Shown one piece after another: positions 48,254 to 61,000 of a stretch of 64,000 nt of DNA. Both the position numbers and the translations under genes were made by a program. The stretch lies in the NCBI GenBank assembly GCA_036850595.1, contig CM072155.1, forward strand, positions 10,046,256-10,110,255, given 5' to 3'. The notes under the pieces are model-generated. The model was not told the DNA's origin, searched no databases, and was given only the letters and a program-made list of their open reading frames with translations. The DNA is from Rhyacichthys aspro. Lineage: Eukaryota > Chordata > Actinopteri > Gobiiformes > Rhyacichthyidae. Position 1 is the stretch's first letter, and every line of letters starts with the position of its first letter.

Positions 48254-48274
48254 CTAAAGTGTAAGACTTGCAGT

Positions 48275-51200
48275 ATTGCTTTGCTAATCGATTTATTAAA
48301 ATGATTCATGTCTAACAATCAGTATTTACTTGTATTCTTGTTTTTCACTTGCCTTTAGTCAAAATAAAACATCTAAATTGAAATGTTTTTTTCTTTTTTA
48401 AATAGGCCTTATGATTGAAATGATGTGTTGGGAAATGTGTTACGTGTGCTATTTCAGTGAGAATTAGAAAGGAGGTGTGTTCAGTTTTGGCACCAAATGT
48501 GCTGCAATTTGCAGATTTCGTTAAGTGCTGGTTCAAGCAACATGTTCAGAGTTTGTAATGAGTAGTTTGTAGTGAGAGGTTTTTATGTATTACATGCTGT
48601 GATTTGGGAATAAAGTGTAGTAAGTGTAGTTATTTGCATCATAAATGGCTGTACTGCATTTCAACTCAACTGAGAAAAACTACTAGAGTTGGGCTCTGGA
48701 CAGATACAGCCAAACATGAGGGTATTAAAGGGAATCAAATTGGGTAATGACTAAACTCATGTTGGTGGTTTATTGGCATAGTAGTATTGACAGGCCTAGA
48801 AATTAGTTTTGGCTCTAGTGCAGACAAACATACTGTTAACTGTAAAAAAAACAAAACCACTCTGGACTCAAAGTCTTAGGGCAATCTGATGTTAGAAATG
48901 AATGGCCTTGACTTTATAAGAGAAAAGCCCTTTGTAAATAATGACACAAACAATAAAAGCAGTCCTTAACGTACTTAAGTCAAGAAACCAGACTCCGTTT
49001 TCAACTTTTTTCTTGTAACTTTATTATAATTCTAACAATTTATCTCTTAAAACATTTGAAATTCATATATATTCATATGAATGTGTATATGCATGTCACA
49101 TATACATATATATTCTGTAAGTTACCTTTCGTCTGTTCATATTCTCTTTTTTTTTTAAAGATCTCTTAAAGGAAAAGTAGTGCTTTCTGTCGAGTCTGAG
49201 CCGATCTCTCAAGCATCGCACGATATTTTTCTCCTGACGACATCTGCAGGCCCACGTTTCTCACCATTGTCCATGTAATTACTGCAAAAATCAAAGTGAC
49301 TGAACAATTTTGTCTCATCAAAGTGGCATATATATGAGTTGGAGAAGTATAGGTCACGTTTACATAAGAAAAAGTAAAGTTCCTTCTGTGTTAAAATCCC
49401 AAATGGATTCTACATACTCTTCATGAGACAAGCAGCTCTGCAGATACTGTCGGGCGACTAACAGTGACACGGTGCAGACGTCGAGAGAGGACGAGGCTGC
49501 GCAGAAAGCACTTTGAGTTAATAAATAAATACATTTTACCTTTTCATGTTAAACATTATCTGGAAGACAGAGATTCGGTAGAACTTTTGAGACTTTTATA
49601 CATCTTAAACCATAATGAGATGACCATTATTTTCATCGTCCTTATTGCTATTTCCCTTTTGAATAAAGTCTGCCATTGTCCATCAGCAAAGAGATAGTAA
49701 AAACCCCATATTGTTCATTCACATTTAAAACCTTTGTGAAGTATGGAGTAGTTTGAATGAACAACTTGAAAAAATAGTATAACGTAAAATAGGGCTGATA
49801 GTTGTTGCCCTGGGATGAAATGCAGAGTTGATATGTGTTCATGTCATGAGAGAGCCCTTGTATTTGATCTGGAAAGGCAGGACTGAGGATATGAGGTATG
49901 AAACGATGGGGCTGATGGGAAACAACAAAAAGGCTTCTGAATAATAAGTGAAGGCCAAGTGTCTTACCTAGAATCGCTAAATATTTATCTTAAGATAGTG
50001 CTTAATAAAGTGACAAGTCATTTTTGTGGAAAAGACAGACAGAAGAAGGATAGTGGACTCATTAATTATGATGTCACATATAATTAATAAGAAATTGGTT
50101 TGTGAAGCTGCACAAGTTGGGAGTTTATCCACATTTTTCAACTTTGGTGCATATTTGGGGCTATTTGGGCTAAAGGTACTTGTTGCTACTGAGTGATACT
50201 AATGGCTATAATGAGTAGCAGTAACTTCATAAACCATTAGAGTCTCATCATAGACTTCAATGTCAGTGATACAGTATGGATCTTCTCACTATGGCATGTT
50301 TTTAGGGGTGTTTCCATTGTCTAAAGGGCTATAAAGTTCCAAGAGTGTGGTGTGGCACTAAAGATGGAGCAGGAACCTGTTAATTGGACAATAAAGATGA
50401 GTTTGTGTGTAATGTTTCCTCAAATGAAGCTTGCCTGGTAATAAAAATATATGTTTATATGTATACATGAGAAACCGCTCAATGAAAACATGCATTAAGT
50501 GTAAGCTGACAGCTCACTGGCTCATTGTTTGTCCCGAAATCTTGCAAAAATAGTGCAATAATCTATTGATGAGCTATGAGACCTTAAATATCTTCATACA
50601 TTACTGAATGGGAGTCAATGGGACCCAACTTTTCACTGAGGTTCCTTGTCCACTGTCCTTCTTCTGTCTATGCTAACAGTTGCTACATTTTAAGCATCTG
50701 CATAATATCAATAACTACTGTTTTATGTTTTAAGTGAAATCATAATTTGAGGCCATAACGATTAATATGCCATTTGTGATTAATTAAAGCTTCACAATCG
50801 ACGACCACAATGAAAAAACACTGAAGAATGTGCTTCACATTAAGTTAACGCCTCCTGTCTCACACAACAGAAGCGGCGTTAAGGGCGCAGTGCACTAAAT
50901 AATAAGCATCTCTCTGTTCAAAAATACCTACATATACATATATATTCCTTAATATAATCTTTGTAACAGCTCACGATTATCTCCAGTCAGACAAAGCGCT
51001 GACCGTGTCCCCGCCAATAACAGTAAGGACGATGATAGTAATGACAAATAGTAACAATAAATCTCTTCATATCAATATCCCATTTAAAGTTTAAAAATCG
51101 TAAGAACAATCGTGGTATTAAAACTCGATAGAAGCGCTTGTCTCTCCCGTTTTTTTTGGGGGGGGTTGTCCGTTCCTCCTGGGTTTTGCAGAGAAAGAAA

Positions 51201-54178
51201 ACGGCCAGAAACGGAGCGAGGGGGGGATTGGACGGGACAGAGTCAATAAATAAATGGCAGTTTGTCGTCTTCCCGTGTCCCCTGTCCTCTCCGGCTTTTC
51301 TCCGATAAGTCTTTCCTTCTTGTAATAAATAAAATCCATTTGGGAGATTTCTTCTCGTCTAAATATCCAAAGTCCTTTTTAAATCATCTCCAAACGTATA
51401 GTGTGTCTATATATTTAAGGTGTCCCATAAGAGCACAAACACTGTCAGGAGTGTTCGCGTGGAAGTAAGTGTCTACATGTCGGTGTATGCATGCAGCCAT
51501 GTTTAGTAAAATCAGCTTTCTGTATGTAAGTAAGTAAATGTGCGTGTCTTCTTTTATGTTGTTGGTCTGGGCACTTGTTTTTGCTACAAATTTCGTGATA
51601 CAGTGACCAGTCTGTATATGCGTCGCTATAGGACTTGTTCGGATGATAAAGAGCTATTCGACGAAACGAGATCTCAGAGGCAGGACCTGTACCAGCGCTG
51701 AGGTAAAGACAGGACAGTCCAGTTAACAGCCAGGCTTCAAAATACTGAGGATTAGTTCATACACAAGCTTTCCATCACTTTTTCTCATCACTAAGACGTT
51801 CAATTGTCACTCAAGATGAAGTTTACGTAAAGCTATGTCTAATATGAAACAGTGGGCAATGGCGAGACTAACTCTATCTTGATTCATTGAATTGTGCAGT
51901 CAGTTTGTGGATTTGAAATACTATTTTTATACCAAGAAAGAAACTGTTTGTAAGACAGTAGCAGTAATTAGCCACTAGATGGGGTTATTACTCTGCTAAT
52001 CCTTTGGTGTAGTCCTGTATTAAAGAGGGACAGGTGATTTGTTCCCATTGGTAGGTATAGGTCAGCACATTTCTAGTTTGGAGAAGCAGACAGGAGCAGG
52101 CTTTGTGTTCTGTATGTTTGCTAAAGGGACCAGTGAAAACACACTTTTGGTCTTAACCAAAGTTTGAGACATTTTCATATGTGAATTTCCCCTTTGTGGG
52201 TTCCATAATGTCTAATCTAATCTCACAGGGCAAGAGAGGGGGGAATGACATTGAGAGATGACCCGAGCCGGAATCGAACCTGTGTCGCTCAAGCATGTGG
52301 TATGCTCTCCACCATTTCTCTGTATCATTTAACAACTTTTCAATTGACATCCAATAGCTTTCTCAACTATAAAAGATTGTTCATGAAAAAAAACCAAAAC
52401 AGTAAATGTCAAACTGACAGCACATTTCTTCGCCATTGCCCACTGTTAAAATGTTTTCTTGAAATGAGTTACTATGGGACTCCTCTATGTGTTTAAATCT
52501 AGAAAATCTATGTCACTGATTGCTCTCTTTATAATCTATATACAGTAAATTATTCTTTTAAAAGGAGTTAGCAACATGTTTTCACAATAAAAGCCCTTAT
52601 CCAGCTCACATATAAATCTAAATGTGATTGTTTCATGTATTTGGTTAATCTCTAACTATATCTGTAGTGGCTGTTGTGGACTTACTGCTTTTCAAACACA
52701 TTTAGGAAGAGAGAGATCGCATTTTTTGTATCTGCTTTTGGAAGAGAGCGAAAGGCCTTGTTCACACATGACACTAACATGTGGCCTGAGTGGTCTCCAA
52801 CCAACCATCAAACCATTTTAAATCAGAGGAGGCCTTCAGAGGAGCCCGACGCCTCCCTAACCTGGGAAGTGGTCCAATTTCATGTGGACTCAGGACACGT
52901 GTAAGAGCCAAGTGTGAACAGAACGAGTCGAGCTGGACACAAATGAATAGATCACAAAAAAAAAAAAAACGTGTCAAAATGCAACGTCTGTACTGGCCCT
53001 AAATCAGCCTGCCCTCACACTGAAGCACCAGCCGTTATCTTAATGGATCATCAGCCCTTGTGTTTCCCCGTTTCTCTTCAGGGACCCCACTCTCTCTTTG
53101 CGCTGTGAGGTCTCCCCCCCTTCCTTCATTTGTCGTGTGAAGCCACTGTGGATCGCAGCAGTTGTATCTTCCTCCCTCATTGACTCCGAACACTTCTCTT
53201 CTGCTCTTTTCTTGGTTCTGGTTGCAGATTTGCAGCCTCAGCTCCGGCTGCCGTCATCCCTCCTCATCTCGGTCTGTCCTTCCCGAGGAGACAGCATCGA
53301 AATGGGAAACGGGCTGCTGGAGAGCCTGAGGACACGGCACAAACAGAAGGAGAGGGACATTTGGAGCTGAGACCAGAATGACTGGGGGTTTCTCCTGCTT
53401 TTTTTGGAAGTGTTGGGAAACAGTTTTCTGATTTCTTTTAAATGAAATGCTTTGTTGAACTGTTACATTGATCAGAATGCCTCTGCGACATTGAGTATGT
53501 ACAATGTAGTATATGCACATGATTGACAACTCTATACTTACACTGACAGAAATATAGTGCAGCTGCCAAAATTTCCAAATCACTGCAATTTTTTATAAGA
53601 GACTAGCACATCATTTATTGATGTAATGTAATGTAATTGCCTTAAAGCATTGGCAAAGAGAGAATCAGTGTAGCTCCCTTCAGTGCCCCCCATAGGACCT
53701 TCAAATATGAAATGTTGACTAACTACTGTATATCCCATTATATTTATTCTATTTCTTTTTTTGTTAAAGACCTGTAAAAGTACTTATTTTATTCAAAAGA
53801 CTGCTGCTCTAGATGTTCATTAATTATTGTTTTGACTATTGCTTTCTTTAATGGATGATTCGATGAAAACATGTTTAATACTTGACAAAAAGTGTAGTTC
53901 AGTGGAATTTTACTGTAGCCTTGTGAAATTTAAGGTGTGAAGCTGACAAGCAACATTCAAACAGGATAAAAATGGCTATAAATAAAGTTAAATAACTCTT
54001 AATTATTTTGAAGTCAAACTTAAATCGAAGAACAGCGTTGTCCTGTGTCCCTTTTTAGCCAATCATAGGTTGTCTGTGTGTTTCAAAAAATGGCACATCA
54101 AGTATTAATGTTGCTATAACTCTACAGTAGCTATATTTGTATGCTCAATAGATTATTTTCAACTCACAGCTCAATTTT
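48275..54178. other. No coding exon; possibly long shank 3' UTR
   Basis: About 5.9 kb downstream of the shank stop codon without a recognisable exon. A minus-strand AATAAA (plus-strand TTTATT at about 49020) could end a long 3' UTR, as SHANK mRNAs are known to have, converging on the snoRNA host gene. Nearer candidates (for example around 53613 and 53740) are equally possible. A SINE fragment interrupts it at 52205-52315. The non-repetitive patch 53090-53370 is GC-richer but shows no family. Confidence 0.35.
52205..52315 (-). repeat. tRNA-derived SINE fragment
   Basis: On the minus strand, 'ACAGGTTCGATTCCGGCTC' carries an intact B box preceded by an A-box-like 'tggagagcat'. It aligns with 27775-27832. 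The tail is followed by a C- and T-rich segment, as in SINE bodies. Confidence 0.6.
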
Positions 54179-55082
54179 TCATTTTCTGTACCTGTCTATT
54201 ACAGTCCTCAGTGCTCTTTCGATGTTCATGCGATGTCCCACTCGAGTCACGCCCAAATCCAGGTAGTCCTCCTTCGTGAGGGACGGCAGGTGTGTCCCGT
54301 CGATCTCATTGTCCAAGAAGCGCTCCCTGTGTTCGCCCAGGTTCAGGTAGGCCAACCAGTCCGCCACGTCGTACTTGGTCCAGTACGGCAGAGGTTTGGA
54401 GGCGAACGGCTTGGTGGGGGACGGGGGCGGCAGGTGGGGGTAGCTGAGGCAGGGCGGTGGAGGGATGGGGTGTAGAGGAGGCGAGGACGTCCCAGATAAG
54501 AAGTGGGTTGGAGACAGAGATCGTGAAACGACTAAAGTGGAGTTTGGAGGAGGAGGGGCGCCTGACGGGGCAAACAAGGGCGGAGAGGGTGAGAAGTAGG
54601 GGTCTCCGAGGGGGTTCCCAGGAGACGGAGGTGTGATCGAACCTCGGAGGTCGTAGATGGCGCTGTAAAGGGGGGAGGTGGGGAGAAGTGGGAGGGATGA
54701 GGGGCGTGGAGGAGCGTGTTTAGGCCTCTCGGTTGGGGATATAAGTGGACTGGGGGCTCGTCTGCGCTGGAGAATGTGGGATTCGGCTTTTCGCGACTCT
54801 CGACTCGGGATGAACTGGAATTCGAGGGCTTTGGACCGGTAGACAGGCCTGTGTTTGGGAGAGGTGGGGTAGGGAGCGTAACCTGTAGGGGACAGAGGGG
54901 AGTGTGAGCGTGGAGGTTGGGTGGAGACCTGAGGCTGAGGTGAAGGGGCGCGACCCCAGTTGGGATACTGGGAGGCAGGGGTAGGAGACGGGGAGAGGGA
55001 CGGCTGCGATAACGAAATGGGAGACGGAGACAAGGATCGGACCGATGGAGGGCTCAGAGCAGAGGCAGAGTCTTCAGAAAAT
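54179..55082 (-). CDS. shank1: shank last coding exon with SAM domain
   Basis: 904 nt. Serine/proline-rich first two thirds (RAPSPLISPTERP, RPSSLPLLPTSPLYSAIYDL, SRSLSPTHFL). It is followed by the SAM domain (about 54380-54185), with WTKYDVADWL, LGEHRERFLDNEIDG and LGVTRVGHRMNIERAL. The protein ends in DRYRK then TGA. In SHANKs the SAM domain polymerises into sheets and is needed for postsynaptic targeting. SHANK1 of mammals ends a few residues earlier with a different tail. Confidence 0.95.
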
Positions 55083-58000
55083 CTGGAAATAAAAAGGAGG
55101 CAAATGTTTTATTGGAAAAATATCGTCCGCAAGATTAAGGTATAAGTGACCTAGTGTCTGTAAAGGTCTAGATTATGAAGCACTTTTAACTCAATCACTC
55201 CAAACTGCTCCATACATCATAGGCTCTACTTTTCTTTTTTATGAGACAACTTGAAAACTAACACTTGAAATTACTGTGGAAAAAGCCATATATCCTCAAA
55301 GTATAGTCACTTGTCTGAAAGGTACCGTAACAGACTTCTGACTCTACTGGGGTTAGCCCCTGTGCCTGGACCTCATGAAGCAGGTGTTTTCCCAGAATAC
55401 AGGTGCATGCATAATAAAATAATAAACCTATACCCTAACACAAACAAAACAGTGCATTAAGTCACACAAAAGGCCAATAACCACTTGAGTCATTTCAAAA
55501 TAAAGAGTGACATACTGTACATAAACCACTCTTTCATGAGGACCTTTGAAATAGACTCTTTTTCTATGTTGCAAGTGACTTTTTTATGAGAAGGCAGTTC
55601 TCCTGTGTATAATGAATATCAAATGACTAAGGCATTAGGCACTACACGTGACTAAACTACACAATTTTAGGTCATTTGGATGTTTCCTAGACATAAAACA
55701 GGGCTTCTCAGACAACACCCTCTCAGAGTCAACACCAGGTTGGCTGCTGAGAAACTGTATTATGTTGAAGTGAGAGACTGGAAGACAATACCGCTCATTA
55801 TGGCAAATTCCTTTCTCATTCATCTCTTCGTGTTAGCGTTTTTGAAGATTATAAGCTCAACAAACTGTTTAGATCATTACAGTTTTGATGATAACAAATC
55901 CCTGTGTACCTGTGTCTGCTGAGAGGCCTCTGGCTGCTCCAGCTCTCTTTGCTCCTTTGCTGCAGTTTGTTGCTCAGTTCGTTGATGATGCTAGGCTTCA
56001 TACTTGTCGAAGGGGGGTAGACCTTCTTCCCCTCTAGAAGTGTCCCGGACTCGCTCTGCGCCTCGCCCCAGAGAGTCTTCATTTCTGGGGTGCGCGGTCG
56101 CTCGAAGTACGGCGAAGTCGGACGTCCCAGATTCTGCATGTCCCTTACGCTGTACCCGTCCTGGCCGCTGTCGTCCTCACCTACTCCCTCCTCGATGTCC
56201 TCCTCTTCGTGCTCGTCCCGTCTCCGGTGGTAGGATGCGGGGGCAGTGCTGGTTTGTCGGTGAAGGTCCCCAGCGCGCCCACCTTCTCTAAACCGGTTTG
56301 TTTTGGGGTAAGTGGACGCCGCGGCTGCTGTGGCGTTTTGCATTTCGAAACTTTGTCCGTCCAAGTAACTCATATAAGATTCAAGAAAGTCTCCCGCTCT
56401 GTCCGATTCAGTTGAACCCATCTCGCTTCCCGTCAACCTCCCTCCAGCCCTGTCTAGCCCTCTTCTGCCACTCAGCCCCAAAATACTGTCCAAGTGGTGG
56501 TCGCTGCTGCTTCGACTGTCCAGTTCCTCAATACCGGAGTCTACAACTGTCTCCTGGGATTCTCCTTTTTTGGCAGTGGTAGTGGGTCGGTGTTGTTCCC
56601 CCCCTCTTCGCCCTATGATAATCGTTGAAGAAGTTGCATGTGACATCCGCTCATGGTACAACTGCGTGGAGGTGCTGGTTGTGGCGGCGGGAGCGGAGGT
56701 GGTAGGGGCACAAGTAGCGGTCGTGGACTGGGAGGTGGTGCCCCGAATCTGAGCAGAAGTTGAGACAGAGGGGTGCGCAGGGGGTCCACGGTACGCTGGA
56801 GGAGGGGCGACTGTATGCGGAGGAGGAGTCGGAGAAGAAGAGCGACCTGGGGTGTGTGTGTTGTTGTAAAGATGGTGCGACATTGAGAAAGGTCTGTGAT
56901 ATGATCCGTGAGGAGGCGGTGGGGACACTGAAGGGGGTTGGGGTCCTCCTACAGAGGTGGGCTGCAGGTTGGAGGGTGAAGGAGGCAGAGGGGGGTTGGG
57001 TGACGTTTGGGACGGAGAGGGAACAGACTGAGTGAGGTTAGCTACTTCACTGTCGTACGACGTGAGGCTGGACGCTGTGGAGTCGCCCGCTTGGGGAGAA
57101 GGCAAGGGCGTATGGGCAGGAAAACCAGTCCCAAATTGTTCTTTTTGGGTGGTGGGGGGAGGCGGCGGTGGTGGTGGTGGTGGAGGAGGAGGGGGAGGTG
57201 GCGGGACCTCCTGTTTCCGTGAAGCTAAGCTATTAGGGTGCATTCCCCGATGTGCATACCCTGACACTGCTCCCAAGCCTCTGTCAAAGCTGTTGGCAAA
57301 CTCTAACGGAGGCGGGAGGGGGTCTGCGTAGACAAATTCATCATCAGCGTCCACAGATGGGGCAGGGGGCGGAAGGACCATTAGCCCTGACCCAGAGGTT
57401 GTATTTGTTTGTTGGGTACTTGTTGGTGGAGGCGAGGGAGGAGTGAGCGACATAATGTAGGGATCTGTTTGACTTTCCATTCTGAGAAAAGACGGCCTCT
57501 GTTGCGTTTGGGACGGCTGCTGCCCCGTGGAGCTGTCAGTAGCTGCTATCTGCTCTGCCCTCCGCAAATAATTATCTTTGTCCCGTTCCCGTGACAAATC
57601 CCTTTCCCGTTCCCTCGATCTGTCTCGCTCCCGTTCCCTGTAGCTGGGTTGGTACGCTTGTGACTGGTAGTGGTGCGTGTGGACCGTTTTGTCTTCCGAA
57701 AAGCGAACTCTTAGCCCCTCTCGAGCCCCTCCTGCTTCCCGCTCCCTTTCTCCTGCCCCACCTTCCTCGCCCCACACTCCTCTTAGGATTCTGGGTGAAG
57801 GCGGGCGACCTACAGTGGGCGTAGTGGCGGCTAACGAAGAGGAAGTAACCAAATAAGAGGAGCTAGATGACTGGGCTGCTGAGGACACTGGCTGAGATGG
57901 GACGCTTGAAGTAGAGAACACCACGCTGGACATTTGGCGCGTAAAGTGGTGCTCAGGACCCCTCCTTATACGGGTGTCATCCCTCAAAGCTCGCTCTCTT

Positions 58001-61000
58001 GCAGCGAGGGCAAGACCTAAGGGCGACGTTGGGTCTAGAGCTTTTCCTGTTAGAGGGTGAATAAAAGTGGTGGTGGTATTCGGGGCGGGCTGCCTATTTG
58101 CTGCTGTGTACAAGTCAGTTGGGACAGATTTTGGCTGATAGTCGAGGGCAGATGAGGAATATTCAGGCAGACCAAAGGCAGGAGGCATGCTGCGAGTGTG
58201 GTGTATAAAAGTGTCACCAGAAAACATGCCCTCATCGATAGACTTTGACGGACGTAGCCGTGTTGACGAGCTTTCGGGCTGTGAGCTAAGCTGCTGTTGT
58301 GACACTTGAGTCCTTCCTACCCCTCCCAAATCGCTCATCCCGCCACTGAGCCCGTCCTCCTCTGCCGACATGAACAGGGAGGCACTCTTTCTACGAGCTT
58401 CGTGAAATCGTTCCCGGTCCCTTCGGGCTGCGCCGACTATAGCTGCTCCAAACTGGCTGGTATAGTCCAAGTTTTCCTGTGCTCGCATGGAAGGTGGTGG
58501 AGGAGCTGGCATCGAGGGCGGGGCAGGTGGCTGAGGGGCAGGGGTTGTCGGAGGGAGAGGTGTTTTTGTCTCGTCTGATTCTCCTGGACCTGGGACGTCC
58601 GCTTCTACGCTGCTACCTTGGCTGCTACGTCCACTGCTGCTTGTTGAGGGCGCCTTGACAATGATAGTCGGTATTGGGATAGAGCTTTTTTCCAAAGAGC
58701 CTTTCCCACCTAGAGTTCCCTGCCCCATTCTCAGGTCTTCCACCTTAGACTGCTTCACGAGAGGGCCTTTACCTCTCCTTGCCTGTCCTTTAGGCCCCCC
58801 TGCCCCTAAAGCACCTGCCCCAGCCCGGTCTGCACGCTGGGATTGACCCTGGGCAGTCTGTTGTTGCTGGGGCATTACTGTAGCAATGCTGGACGGTGGG
58901 ACAGCGGTGCTATAACCTCTCCGTAACCCTGCCGCCTTCGCCCCAGCTCCTGCCCCTATCCCAGCACCAACAGGCTCCCCAGTGTAGGCAACCTTTCGCG
59001 AAGCAGTCCGGCTCTGAGCAGTGTGTGCAGTTGCGTGTGCATAAGCGGTAGCATGGTCCACAGCTCCACCTCCCGGGCCCATGCCGGGACCGGCCTGCCG
59101 CTCCCTGCCCCCGTGGGTGAAGTGGATGGGCTGGGAGTAGGGCTGGTAGTGCGCGGAGGTGGCCGTGGACTGGGACATGGAGACAGAGGGCTGCTGGGAC
59201 GATTTGGTTCTCCATCCTAAAGGCGGAGCGGATGAAAACGGAGGGTCCGGTGGGGCGGTTGTGGGGGGAGGGGGTATGTCATCTGGGCCGGGCACAGACA
59301 GACTGCGGACAAACTTCATGGTCGGAGGATGTAAGAACTGCTTCACCTCCTCCTCGGGTGTCCCTATAGCACAACATTAAGTACAGAAAATAAAAGAATG
59401 AATCAGTGAGTAAATCAAATATAAAGCTACAGAAAAGCACAGTAACAGAAGACCACAATTAAGACTGGAGTTGTCTTAGCTCACAGCCGGATAACGGTCC
59501 AACTACAAGTACTCAGATACTCACTGACTCTGAAAACTGTGTATGGTTTATAAATATTTGTGGTTTATCATGTACTTAATCTGAAGTACTCTTACTCGTT
59601 CTGAAAAAGCAGCCTTGATTCAATACTTCTTAAGACCAAAAAGCTTGTCTAATGAGATCTATAAGGTAATTCATATTTTTGTTTTTTATTGAGGCAAATC
59701 AATAGTAAAGACCAAATAATAAAATGTATGTAAAGATAGAGAGGATGAGATGTCGCTTTTGTATCAGATTGGTCAGTTTTAACACAGAAATATTGGAAGA
59801 GTAGAGTGACTAGTTTTAAGAAAAGTAATTTTTTTTAGAGATTCTAAAAGACATAGAAAGTCCAAACTCCAGATGAACTTTAAAGGGTTAAAATATGCAA
59901 GATCTCATGTGAGTGTCAATGAACACACCTAGCCCCATGCCATTATGAAAATCCTGCATATTTTACCTTTAAAGATTGTTTTATTAGCTAACGATGCTAC
60001 AATAAATATACTTCAGTGTGCATTCTTTACTACTTAAGTGCATGTGAATGTAAAAATCAAAGTCCCAAAACTTTCTTGTGAAGCATGACCCAGACTTTCT
60101 GTTGTAAGAAAGCCCTGAGATTGTCTGTCTTTATTCACTTGCCCATTTACCTGCCAGCAAGTCTGTCCTCCAGTTTTATCTGTTAGTAAGTTAGTAAACA
60201 AACTACTAGCAACCGGGCATTGTTAAACAAAGGCATATTCTGGACAATTTAATTGCAGTTTAAAGCCAGCCCTTAACAAGAAAACATAGATGTAGTCGTA
60301 GCAGCCACAGTCAGTGATAGGTTAAAAAATAGAACATTTCCTTTGGCACAAAACAGCAGAGATAAAGGAATTTTAACAAATACAAAATAACAAGACATGG
60401 CTAACCACAGACACATAGATGAGCACAGTGTAGACCTGGTTCGAGAGGACAGACAGACAGCTGACAGAAGGGCAGATGCATAAAACAGACAGTCTCACCG
60501 ATTGACTTCTGCCGCAGCATACCGTGCTGTGGGGCGTGACCTGAAGAGTACTGCCCGCGGTCGTAGCCCAGGCCTAACCCTGAGGACATCATCCCCATCC
60601 CAGACTGGTCCCCGTAACTCGGCTGCAATGACAAGAGTCAAGTGTAGGAGAAAATACAAGAGAAAGGGTGTAAAATATGCCCTTATGTTATATCCGCCAA
60701 AGGGCTACACATCTCACATTTAATAACTCTTAACCCTCTTTAAGCCACAACATTTGGAGAAAGTATTCACATGGCCTTTGTACTTAACAGGTGTTAGGAT
60801 CTAAAGCCACTACAAAGAAAAACACTGCGGATTCATTTTAGTTTGAAAACTCCAGGATTATGTTGTATCATAGACACACATGCTTGTGTTTGCTTCCTTT
60901 CATCTGCTTTGATTTGTGTTGGAGGAAAACAATATGGAATCTACATGAAATAAATCCTGTCTGATTCCGCAGCAGCACTGTTCTCATGTCTAGATTGTAT

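Larger units (their letters stand above)
46880..48272 (+). ncRNA. Four-exon snoRNA host transcript (non-coding)
   Basis: Exons inferred from splice sites: exon 1 ends at 46951 (donor gtaagc), exon 2 is 47605-47656, exon 3 is 47944-47985, and exon 4 runs from 48185 to about 48272, after an AATAAA at 48248-48253. All three introns are GT-AG. Each intron contains one copy of the same box C/D snoRNA-like element, 76-84 nt upstream of its acceptor. That spacing is typical of vertebrate intronic snoRNAs. The spliced RNA has only tiny reading frames (about 10 and 22 codons), which fits a host RNA whose product is its introns. A pyrimidine-rich start (tctctt or gtctgtctc, about 46860-46895) would fit the 5'TOP promoters of such hosts, but the start site is uncertain. 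Confidence 0.75.

Noticed and set aside
52205..52315. tRNA gene on the minus strand
   Set aside because: The B box is intact, but no complete cloverleaf or clear anticodon stem can be drawn, and a second degraded copy exists at 27775-27832. A SINE is the better explanation.
56004..59380. Many plus-strand open frames across the shank giant exon
   Set aside because: They are antisense shadows caused by GC-rich, proline-rich coding sequence. The minus frame is continuous for 1151 codons with family signatures.
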